8,900 bases of DNA. It comes from Parachlamydiaceae bacterium. Lineage in GTDB: Bacteria; Chlamydiota; Chlamydiia; Chlamydiales; Parachlamydiaceae. Both the position numbers and the translations under genes were made by a program. Below, in pieces: positions 1 to 5,727 of the stretch (the stretch's first letter is position 1; each line of letters begins with the position of its first letter). The DNA lies in contig JACCVN010000396.1 of assembly GCA_013698165.1 (NCBI GenBank), positions 1-8,900 on the forward strand, in the 5' to 3' direction. The notes under the pieces were generated by a model, which was not told where the DNA came from, searched no databases, and was given only the letters and a program-made list of their open reading frames with translations.

Positions 1-240
1 TCTTCCATGGGGACTTCTAAGCCTGAAACTGAACTTTCCGACATTGAGATCTTTTTCCTTGCCCTCTTTTTGGCCCGTCGACGGGCGTTGATTTTTAGAA
101 ATGAGATCGAGCGCTCAGGGGTCCAGTATCAAGTTTTTTTGACATCGGAAATCCTCCCTCTTATGATTAAATACATCAACACATCTTTTTATACACCTTC
201 TTCAAATTTTGAAGTCAATTTAGAATCGTCTCTAGCATAG
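1..240 (+). CDS. Hypothetical protein, probably the C-terminal end of a gene entering from the left edge
   Basis: The reading frame is open from base 1 to a TAG at 238-240. The first ATG is at 7, but no Shine-Dalgarno can be seen because the window starts there, so this may be the tail of a longer gene. The visible part, about 79 residues, begins with a short acidic/polar stretch. A hydrophobic segment (IEIFFLALFLA) follows, then a basic run (RRR), then a mixed C-terminus rich in F, Y and S. The hydrophobic run is too short and too close to charged residues to call a membrane span. I do not recognise the family. The arginine run is encoded within a perfect 14-bp palindrome (73-86). The gene is followed by a hairpin and a MITE-like insertion, so its 3' context is accessory. 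It could also be a chance open frame. Confidence 0.4.
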   Translation, partial: SSMGTSKPETELSDIEIFFLALFLARRRALIFRNEIERSGVQYQVFLTSEILPLMIKYINTSFYTPSSNFEVNLESSLA

Positions 241-279
241 CGACCTTTAGATAGCGACAAATTATTTAATTTTTGCCAT

Positions 280-321
280 TGTCGAATCAGTAATTTTTCT
301 CAGAATCATACTGACTCGACA
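280..321. repeat. 13-bp inverted repeat, possible terminator hairpin
   Basis: TGTCGAATCAGTA (280-292) is the reverse complement of TACTGACTCGACA (309-321) except at one position, with a 16-nt loop. In plus-strand RNA the odd pair is A-C. In minus-strand RNA it becomes a G-U wobble, so the stem is complete. It lies 40 bp after the stop of the left-edge frame and only 4 bp before the MITE-like element. It has no clear U-tract on the plus side, so a terminator role is possible but not shown. Confidence 0.5.
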
Positions 322-325
322 GAAA

Positions 326-493
326 CTAGTACACTGTCAAGGCAGTATTTTCGACTATTTCTGCGTCAAAGCCCTGTGGTTTGCCGATCGTAAAAGAGGC
401 TGTATTGACTAATACAACCCCTTTTACGATCGACAAACAACGGGAGCTTTCACACTAGAAATAGCCGAAAATTCTACCTTGACAGTGTACTAG
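326..493. mobile_element. Palindromic MITE-like element (IS630/Tc1-mariner-type ends) in a CTAG target
   Basis: The first 17 bases (CTAGTACACTGTCAAGG, 326-342) are exactly the reverse complement of 477-493. The similarity continues inward over the whole length: arms 329-406 and 411-490 match at about four of five positions with small indels, and meet at a 4-nt centre (407-410). The innermost arms (CGATCGTAAAAG at the left, its complement at the right) are again almost perfect. The outer bases read C-TA-[element]-TA-G, which is what a TA duplication within a CTAG target would leave; IS630-family elements are known to prefer CTAG and duplicate TA. The element is about 162 bp, non-coding, and could form one long hairpin. 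No transposase is present, so it would depend on one elsewhere. The arm divergence suggests it is not recent. Confidence 0.75.
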
Positions 494-505
494 GCTAACT
501 ATAGC
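479..505 (+). promoter_or_regulatory. Candidate promoter of the collagen-like gene, -35 inside the MITE end
   Basis: A perfect TTGACA (479-484) lies in the right terminal repeat and faces outward. A TATAGC (500-505) follows after a 15-nt spacer, outside the element. The spacer is shorter than the 17-nt optimum, so strength is uncertain. Transcription from here would give a leader of roughly 45-50 nt before the ATG at 559. Confidence 0.35.
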
Positions 506-558
506 TTCAAATTGTTATGAGAAGAATTCAAAGTCTTGCAAAAAAATAAGGAGAGATT

Positions 559-1611
559 ATGTTAAAGCAAATTGGAGTCAATTTGACAGCCCTATTAATG
601 CCGCTTTTGGCGTTTGCCGATTCAGGGGCAATGCCCCTTGAGATGAGGAATTTTTCACCATCATATAGTCAAGAATCAACAACTTTTGAAAAACATGCTG
701 GCAACTGCGATGAATTCAGAAAAGGTGATACAGGGCCGACCGGCCCCACAGGTCCTAGAGGCAAGCGAGGTAAAAGAGGTATAGAAGGCTCTACAGGACC
801 CACAGGCGCCACAGGAGTCACCGGTCCTACCGGCGTTGGCTTTAGAGGCCCCAGAGGGGCTACGGGCGCTACAGGCAGCACAGGCGCGACAGGTGCGACA
901 GGCGCTACAGGTCCTACAGGACCTACAGGAATAACTGGAACTACAGGAGCTACCGGCGCAACTGGAGTAGGAGTTGCTGGAGCTACCGGCGCTACAGGTG
1001 CGACAGGGCCTGGTGTAGGAGCCACTGGAGCAACTGGACCAACAGGGGCCACAGGCCCAACTGGCCCTACTGGCCCTACTGGTCCAACTGGTCCAACTGG
1101 CCCAACAGGTCCAACTGGTCCTACTGCAATAGCCCCATTAAGTAACTTTGCTAATTTCTTTTATCTCACCACTGATCCAGGACTAAATACAACAGTGATT
1201 TCAGGTGCACCATTTGAATTTCCTGACACCGGTCCGACAAGCATAGGATCAACTATTACAATGCTTGACTCTGAGACATTTCAACTTGGACCCATCGGAA
1301 TATATAATATTTCTTATGAAGTTATCGTCGATTTAGGTGGAAGTACTTTAGGGTCGACAATGACAGGTCGAATTCAACTTTCTACAAGTCCCGATGGCGT
1401 AACTTTTTCCCCAGTTATCAACAGCTTGGTTGGAGCATCAAATACTAACTTTGACACAACTAACGCAGTTGAAATAACAGGAAATGTTCTAGTTCAAACA
1501 ACCACACCGAATACACAGTTACGTGTTTTTAATGCTTCCGCCGATTCTCTTAACCTTTCTTCTGTAGAAGGAGAAGTGGCTGGAAACTTAGTCATAACAC
1601 AGGTGCAGTAA
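559..1611 (+). CDS. Secreted collagen-like protein with BclA/C1q-like C-terminal domain
   Basis: The 350-residue protein begins at ATG 559, behind the ribosome binding site AAGGAGA (548-554). Residues 1-20 look like a signal peptide (hydrophobic core LTALLMPLLAFA, likely cleavage after AFA), so it should be exported. After a linker with the protein's only cysteine (C50), residues 56-189 form a collagen-type Gly-X-Y tract dominated by GAT and GPT. It contains a basic patch (GPRGKRGKRG), three two-residue interruptions (GV, GV, GP-GV) and eight consecutive GPT triplets at the end. Threonine in the Y position is typical of bacterial collagen-like proteins and a possible glycosylation site. Residues 190-350 resemble the C-terminal domain of Bacillus BclA-type exosporium proteins (FEFP..., LDSETFQLGPIGIYNISYEV..., beta-rich to the end). 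That is a TNF/C1q-like jelly roll that nucleates the trimer. The likely role is a surface or extracellular fibre; adhesion to a host is inference. The GC-rich repeat stands out from AT-rich surroundings. Confidence 0.9.
   Translation: MLKQIGVNLTALLMPLLAFADSGAMPLEMRNFSPSYSQESTTFEKHAGNCDEFRKGDTGPTGPTGPRGKRGKRGIEGSTGPTGATGVTGPTGVGFRGPRGATGATGSTGATGATGATGPTGPTGITGTTGATGATGVGVAGATGATGATGPGVGATGATGPTGATGPTGPTGPTGPTGPTGPTGPTGPTAIAPLSNFANFFYLTTDPGLNTTVISGAPFEFPDTGPTSIGSTITMLDSETFQLGPIGIYNISYEVIVDLGGSTLGSTMTGRIQLSTSPDGVTFSPVINSLVGASNTNFDTTNAVEITGNVLVQTTTPNTQLRVFNASADSLNLSSVEGEVAGNLVITQVQ
724..1125 (+). repeat. 9-bp-periodic collagen-coding repeat tract
   Basis: The tract is built of GGN-CCN-ACN and GGN-GCN-ACN codons, giving a 9-bp period with synonymous variation. 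The purest part (1054-1125) is eight GPT units with near-identical neighbours such as GGTCCAACT, so copy number is liable to change by slippage or recombination. The minus-strand open frame opposite this tract is only a shadow of the repeat. Confidence 0.85.
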
Positions 1612-1645
1612 CGATGCATTTTTATTTATGACTGAACATTGTAAA

Positions 1646-1692
1646 TGAAAAAAGAAGACAGTTGCAAAAGCCCGATCGGACTTTTGCAACTG
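1646..1692 (-). terminator. Strong hairpin terminator, U-tract on the minus strand
   Basis: CAGTTGCAAAAG (1659-1670) pairs perfectly with CTTTTGCAACTG (1681-1692). The interior CCGATCGG (1672-1679) is itself self-complementary, so only one pair (1671/1680) fails in a 34-bp palindrome. The A-rich run 1648-1658 lies to the left, so minus-strand transcripts get the stem followed by UCUUCUUUUUU, the intrinsic-terminator pattern. The plus side has no immediate U-tract. The hairpin starts 47 bp after the collagen-gene stop, in a convergent gap, and may act in both directions. Confidence 0.7.
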
Positions 1693-1769
1693 CCTCATGA
1701 GAAATGCTCTTTTCCCTCTTTCATTCTCTAATTAATTCCATAAACATGATTTTGATGCGTGATAGTTAA

Positions 1770-1989
1770 ATTTCACCGCCTTTATTTTCTCAAACATATT
1801 ATATTCTTATTAATTTGGGTGGACAAGATTGGCAAACAGATCATTTAAAAACAAAACTCGAAAAGGTCAAAAAAGTCATGTTTAAATCTTAATGCTGCTG
1901 ATATAAGAAAGAATCCTACTGAGAGAGAAAGAACTCCATTTGAAAAAATTGATGCTTCATCTCGAGAAAATAGGATGCTCTTAGGCTAA
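1770..1989 (+). pseudogene. Probable frameshifted remnant of an unidentified gene
   Basis: Two adjoining plus frames look protein-like. The first is open from 1770 to a TAA at 1890-1892 and contains GGQDWQTDHLKTKLEKVKKV. The second is open from 1849 to a TAA at 1987-1989 and contains NPTERERTPFEKIDASSREN. Removing one base near 1887 would join them into about 72 codons (LEKVKKVMFK then LNAADIRKNP). There is no ATG start, no ribosome binding site and no neighbouring partner. I do not recognise the family. The charged, Lys/Glu/Arg-rich composition argues for former coding sequence, but a chance open frame is possible. This region, between the collagen gene and the methyltransferase gene, otherwise holds only the hairpins listed. 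Confidence 0.35.
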
Positions 1990-2015
1990 GAACCTTTTTT
2001 TTATAATTTAGCCCA

Positions 2016-2083
2016 GGCGTAGCGCAGCAGGAGTAGATAAGCAAGAAACGCTGCGCTGACGCCTGCTGCGAGACGCAGCAGGC
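2016..2083 (-). repeat. GC-rich double hairpin (REP/BIME-like) downstream of the methyltransferase gene
   Basis: GCCTGCTGCG (2061-2070), loop AGA, CGCAGCAGGC (2074-2083) is a perfect 10-bp hairpin. A second inverted pair joins GGCGTAGCGCAGC (2016-2028) to GCTGCGCTGACGCC (2050-2063) with one bulged base. A third option pairs CGCAGCAGG (2023-2031) with CCTGCTGCG (2062-2070), so the foldings are mutually exclusive. On the minus strand the first hairpin begins 8 nt after the methyltransferase stop, and a run of eight A follows further on, at the A-rich complement of 1994-2002. Its GC content contrasts with its flanks. It could be a terminator/RNA-stabilising hairpin or a dispersed repeat. Confidence 0.6.
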
Positions 2084-2091
2084 TACAATCC

Positions 2092-2817
2092 TCAGCTTTT
2101 AAAGAGGAAAATCGCATTTTTCTTGGCTAGATTGGGCAATGGGCTTTTCTTCCAGATTTTAACAGGCTGAGATAAAATCCCTTGATCTTGTGTGGTCAGT
2201 TCCCAGGCAACACACAACCATGTATCTTCATTAAGAGTTTCGATCAAGCTTTCGAGCATTTGTTGGTTACGATAAGCAGTCTCAATAAAAATCTGTGTTA
2301 GTTCTTCAGAAGACGATTTTTTTTCTAGCTCTTTGATCTCTTTACGGCGACTATCGCTTTCTTTAGCTAAGTAACCATGAAAATAGAATTTTTGCCCCGG
2401 CAAACCTGATTGCATAAGTGCCAGCATTATTGAAGAGGGGCCCACAAATGACTGGATCGTCACACCGGCAATACGGGCTTGGCGCACCAGCTTATATCCC
2501 GGATCAGCAATGCAAGGTAATCCCCCATCTGAAAGCAGGCCCCAGCGTTGACCTTCAAGGACCGGTTGTAGAAGAAACCCAATGTCAGCATCAGGAGTAT
2601 GTTCATTATAGAGAGCTATAGGGATGTCGTTTGTAGCCTTTACAGTTTCAAAACGGCTTAAATAGCGTCTACCCGCTTGAGCACTTTCAGCAATCAAGCC
2701 GTCGAGTGTAATGACAGCTTTATCGACGCTTGCCGGCAAAAAAGGTTGATGGTGGCGTACATCTCCAAGGACATTTGGGAGCAGCAGTAGCATAGGTTTA
2801 TTTTTCTTTTCTTCCAT
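2092..2817 (-). CDS. SAM-dependent tetrapyrrole-methylase-fold methyltransferase, RsmI/YraL-type
   Basis: The 241-residue protein belongs to the tetrapyrrole (corrin/porphyrin) methylase superfamily, RsmI-like branch. RsmI 2'-O-methylates C1402 of 16S rRNA in the decoding centre. Visible motifs are SDGGLPCIADPGYKLV (96-111), matching the RsmI SDAGxPxISDPG segment; GPSSIMLALMQSGLP (126-140), matching the GPxAxxxALxxSGLP segment; FIETAYRN (177-184), where RsmI has FYESPHR; and WELTTQDQ (205-212), where RsmI has ELTKxxE. The first strand (LLLLPNVLGDV) replaces the usual PTPIGNLxD, and the protein is about 45 residues shorter than E. coli RsmI. This fits the compact subfamily I associate with chlamydial CT048, so the exact target is less certain than the fold. 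Its ATG follows the holA stop by 6 nt, with AGGA inside the holA 3' end as ribosome binding site, so it is probably co-transcribed with holA. Confidence 0.85.
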   Translation of the reverse strand: MEEKKNKPMLLLLPNVLGDVRHHQPFLPASVDKAVITLDGLIAESAQAGRRYLSRFETVKATNDIPIALYNEHTPDADIGFLLQPVLEGQRWGLLSDGGLPCIADPGYKLVRQARIAGVTIQSFVGPSSIMLALMQSGLPGQKFYFHGYLAKESDSRRKEIKELEKKSSSEELTQIFIETAYRNQQMLESLIETLNEDTWLCVAWELTTQDQGILSQPVKIWKKSPLPNLAKKNAIFLFKS

Positions 2818-2823
2818 GAAGAC

Positions 2824-3846
2824 TTATCCTGTAAGTTTTATAATAATTAATTCGGCTAGGAGTTCTGGATCGGCGCTATTCTTTGATTGTAGTTCAGCGG
2901 CATCGATGTTTAAGAGGCCATCAATATAACGCTTAAGACCATACCCTTGGGCCATGTTGATATTTCGATCTAAAATTGCACCCTTCATGTAAATGAATTG
3001 CTTAGCGATATCAGCAGGAGAACCCCCTTTTGATAACCGTTCAGCAATTTGCAAGCCTGTTTGAAACTGGGAACGCAGCTGCCTTAACATTAATATAAAA
3101 GGTACACCATCGAGAAGCATTCCTTTAGAAATTCGAAGGGCGGCAGGTGTATCGCGGCGGAAAATCGATTCTCCAAGCTGCCAGCCAGTCTCTACAGCCG
3201 TTGAGCTGACAATTGCTGAAACATCCTCAATTTGAATTCCTTTGCGATCGCCAATATAACAAATAAGCTTCTGGAGTTCGCTGTAAAGCTGAGATTGCTG
3301 TGTACCAAGGAGTTTTACCAGGCGTTGGCTAGCGGTTTGTGCAATCTGTATGCCTTCAGCAGCTAGAAAAGTGCCGATCCAATTATGTATCGATTGTTCT
3401 TTTTCCCAGGTTCTTTCTTCGACAAGCTCGAAAACAATGCCGATCTTTTCCCCTTTTTTATAGAAGTTAGTGCTGTGATTAATCGCTGCAGCAGAAATGA
3501 CCAAGCAGATCGAACTATTAGGTTTTTCAAAATAGGCTTCCAGGCGAGTCATTATCGGCTTATCGAGCTTATCCGCATCTTGGATGACTACAATCCGCTT
3601 TTCAGCAAATAGCGCGCCTGCATTGAGTTCATTCATTAGCTCATCAATTGTGAGGCGGTCGGCTTCGAAAGTTTGTAATCCTAATGAAGAATTCTTTTTG
3701 CCATTAAAAAAACTGTCTTTAAGTTTGTCAAAAGCTAAACGCCGTTCAAAAGCCTCTTTCCCGAGAATAAAGTAAAGCTGACAGAAGTGATTCGGCGCAG
3801 CGGATGCTAAATGCTTTTCAAAAGCTCGTAAATTGTTAAATTTCAC
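2824..3846 (-). CDS. holA: DNA polymerase III delta subunit (clamp-loader)
   Basis: The 340 residues match the usual length of the HolA family. Delta opens the beta sliding clamp as part of the DnaX clamp-loader complex. It has the N-terminal AAA+-like fold without a functional Walker A, as seen here. Recognisable parts are CQLYFILGKEAFERRLAFDKLK near residues 22-43, NELNAGALFAEKRIVVIQDADKL around 70-95 (the family's 'LFxxRRLVxLxxxxK' region), and the C-terminal collar region with GVPFILMLRQLRSQF and LDRNINMAQGYGLKRYIDGLLNIDAAEL. The start is GTG (3844-3846); no in-frame ATG nearby would preserve the N-terminal domain, and the ribosome binding site is weak. It heads a two-gene operon with the downstream methyltransferase and is divergent from the ABC-F gene. 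Confidence 0.9.
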   Translation of the reverse strand: MKFNNLRAFEKHLASAAPNHFCQLYFILGKEAFERRLAFDKLKDSFFNGKKNSSLGLQTFEADRLTIDELMNELNAGALFAEKRIVVIQDADKLDKPIMTRLEAYFEKPNSSICLVISAAAINHSTNFYKKGEKIGIVFELVEERTWEKEQSIHNWIGTFLAAEGIQIAQTASQRLVKLLGTQQSQLYSELQKLICYIGDRKGIQIEDVSAIVSSTAVETGWQLGESIFRRDTPAALRISKGMLLDGVPFILMLRQLRSQFQTGLQIAERLSKGGSPADIAKQFIYMKGAILDRNINMAQGYGLKRYIDGLLNIDAAELQSKNSADPELLAELIIIKLTG

Positions 3847-3894
3847 GTTTAGGTTAAACCAATGTTATTTTTATAGATAACTATAAAGGAAGGC

Positions 3895-4113
3895 ATGAAT
3901 TATTACGACGGAAATGGACAAACATGGACAAATATGAAGGTATATGGACAATGGGCAATGCGAGGACATAGTAACAAACTACTTACACATCCATGTTCGT
4001 CCGTGTGTCCATGTGTGTGTCCGTGTTCGTCCATATTTGTCCATGTTCTATTTGCTAGAAATTATGTTTTGCTGTACGCTGGTTTTTCAAAACCGCAACT
4101 TTTTACCCATTAA
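3895..4113 (+). other. Doubtful small open frame across the phased repeat, possible leader ORF of the ABC-F gene
   Basis: A 72-codon frame starts at ATG 3895 behind AAAGGAAGG (3885-3893) and stops at TAA 4111-4113, 9 nt before the ABC-F ATG. The ABC-F start has no Shine-Dalgarno of its own, so translation could be coupled. The encoded peptide (GNGQTWTNMKVYGQW..., then CSSVCPCVCPCSS) is dictated by the repeated DNA and resembles no family I know. It is more likely an accident of the repeat than a functional protein; it is listed because of the start signal and spacing. Confidence 0.2.
3911..4050. repeat. Decamer-phased inverted repeat array (TGGAC / GTCC) between divergent genes
   Basis: The left half (3911-3955) repeats TGGACAA-like units with TGG at 3915, 3925 and 3945 and a decayed unit at 3935. 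The right half (3990-4050) repeats GTCCATG/GTCCGTG with TCC at 3990, 4000, 4008, 4020, 4030 and 4040. Spacing is thus mostly 10 bp, one helical turn. AACATGGACAAATATG (3921-3936) is the exact reverse complement of 4032-4047, so the halves can form a long stem around a loop of about 30-95 nt. The array fills most of the 276-bp gap between holA and the ABC-F gene, where promoters for both should lie. Confidence 0.7.
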
Positions 4114-4122
4114 TTAATATAT

Positions 4123-5721
4123 ATGATCACATTAACAAAAATTTCTAAGAGTTTTGGCTCCCGTGTATTATTTGAGAATGTCACCATCACATTCAACTCC
4201 GGAAACCGCTATGGTTTAACCGGACCAAATGGCGCCGGGAAAACAACATTACTCAAAATTATCATGGGCCTTGAAGAACCAACGTCAGGAATGGTTTCAT
4301 TACCGGATAAAGTTGGAATCCTTCGGCAAAATATTGAAGATTTCAGTGATTTCATTGTTTCAGATGTCATTATTATGGGTAATAGAAGGCTTTGGGACGC
4401 TCTTAAAGAGCGTGACACGCTTTATGATGTCGAAATGACTGATGATGTTGGCATGCGCCTTGGAGAGCTCGAAGGAATCATTGCTGAAGAAAATGGATAT
4501 AGCGCCGATTCTGAAGCAGAGCAATTTCTTTCCGGCATGGGTATTCCAGAAGAATACTTACAGCAAAAGATGCATGCCATCCCTACAGACATGCAATTCC
4601 GCGTACTTCTATGCCAATCTCTGTTTGGCGAGCCTCAAGCGTTGCTTCTCGATGAACCGACCAACCACTTGGATATGGAATCTATCGGATGGCTTGAAAC
4701 CTTTATGCATAGCTACAAAGGCACCCTAATTGTTATAAGCCATGACCGCCACTTTCTTAATTCTGTTTGTACGCATATTGCCGACATTGATTACGACACC
4801 ATCATCATCTATAATGGGAATTATGATGACATGATAGTCGCAAAAACATCTGTGCGAGAAAGAGCTGAACTTGATGCCAAGAGTAAAGAAAAGAAAATTT
4901 CTCAATTGCAAGATTTTGTATCCCGTTTTGGTGCAGGTACGCGAGCAAGTCAAGTTCAATCCCGTTTAAGGGAGATTGGAAGGCTTCAGCCCCAAGATTT
5001 AAAAAAATCCAATATTCAAAGACCGTATATTCGCTTTATCCCTACTGACAAAGCTCCGGGACAGATAATCCTTAAAGTCAAAGGCATCAGCAAAGCCTAT
5101 GGCGACAAGCAGGTTCTCAAAAATTTCTCAATGGAAGTTCTTCGCGGAGATAAAATTGGCATCATCGGTGCCAATGGCCGTGGAAAAACGACCCTGCTGA
5201 AAATGCTTGCCGGTGTTCTACAGGCGGATAACGGCAGTATCGAAGTTGGCCACCATGCGATCTTTGGTTATTTCCCTCAAAACCATACCGATATTATCGA
5301 CAAAAAGGATGCCAATAACGCTTTTGAGTGGCTTAAAGAACGTGGACAATCAATTTATGATCAAGAGATCCGTGCAGTCCTTGGGAAAATGCTTTTTGCC
5401 GGTGATGATGCCTTTAAAGCTGTAGGAAACCTTTCAGGTGGTGAAACAGCAAGACTGATCCTGGGCGGGATGCTGCTTACAGACCACAATGTTTTGATCA
5501 TGGATGAGCCTAATAACCACCTGGATTTGGAAGCTGTTTCAGCATTAGCGTGGGGACTTGAAGAATATAAGGGAACAGTATTAGTAGCAAGCCATGACAG
5601 AGGTCTTTTAGAGCAAGTGGCCACCAAGATCATCGCCTTTGAACCTGACGGCATTCAATTTTTTGATGGTCCCCTGGCTGATTATCTGACAGCTAAAGCT
5701 GAAAAATCTGGGAAGAGATAA
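4123..5721 (+). CDS. ABC-F family ATPase, YbiT-type
   Basis: The 532 residues contain two ATP-binding cassettes and no membrane segment. ABC-F proteins act on the ribosome (EttA, Uup, YbiT and resistance ARE proteins), and the length equals that of E. coli YbiT (about 530). Cassette 1 has Walker A GPNGAGKTT (34-42), Walker B LLLDEPTNHLD (174-184) and the switch histidine in SHDRH (206-210). Its signature motif is replaced by IPTDMQFRVLL. The linker around 235-310 is rich in charged residues, as in the P-site tRNA-interaction motif. Cassette 2 has Walker A GANGRGKTT (349-357), a full LSGGE signature (437-441), Walker B MDEPNNHLDLE (460-470, with N for the usual T) and SHDR (490-493). The start ATG 4123 lies in an AT-rich stretch without a ribosome binding site. 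The gene is 6 nt upstream of folE, so an operon is likely. Antibiotic resistance cannot be inferred from sequence. Confidence 0.92.
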   Translation: MITLTKISKSFGSRVLFENVTITFNSGNRYGLTGPNGAGKTTLLKIIMGLEEPTSGMVSLPDKVGILRQNIEDFSDFIVSDVIIMGNRRLWDALKERDTLYDVEMTDDVGMRLGELEGIIAEENGYSADSEAEQFLSGMGIPEEYLQQKMHAIPTDMQFRVLLCQSLFGEPQALLLDEPTNHLDMESIGWLETFMHSYKGTLIVISHDRHFLNSVCTHIADIDYDTIIIYNGNYDDMIVAKTSVRERAELDAKSKEKKISQLQDFVSRFGAGTRASQVQSRLREIGRLQPQDLKKSNIQRPYIRFIPTDKAPGQIILKVKGISKAYGDKQVLKNFSMEVLRGDKIGIIGANGRGKTTLLKMLAGVLQADNGSIEVGHHAIFGYFPQNHTDIIDKKDANNAFEWLKERGQSIYDQEIRAVLGKMLFAGDDAFKAVGNLSGGETARLILGGMLLTDHNVLIMDEPNNHLDLEAVSALAWGLEEYKGTVLVASHDRGLLEQVATKIIAFEPDGIQFFDGPLADYLTAKAEKSGKR

Positions 5722-5727
5722 TTACAC

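Noticed and set aside
669..1052. 127-codon minus-strand frame rich in Pro, Val and Ala opposite the collagen tract
   Set aside because: Its composition is the mechanical complement of Gly-Pro-Thr codons, it has no ribosome binding site, and the plus-strand gene is clearly real.
2418..2621. 67-codon plus frame within the methyltransferase gene
   Set aside because: It is antisense to a well-supported gene, with no start signal and no protein-like motifs.
3911..4050. Phased repeats as a CRISPR array or replication-origin iterons
   Set aside because: The units are too short and lack unique spacers for CRISPR. There is no dnaA/parA/rep gene and no DnaA-box cluster to support an origin.
4081..4094. 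GGTTTTTCAAAACC mini-hairpin before the ABC-F gene as an attenuator
   Set aside because: The stem is only five or six AT-rich pairs with a very small loop and no following U-tract in a useful position.
4209..5654. Several frames of 60-100 codons on both strands inside the ABC-F gene
   Set aside because: All are shadows of a gene with intact Walker motifs in its own frame.
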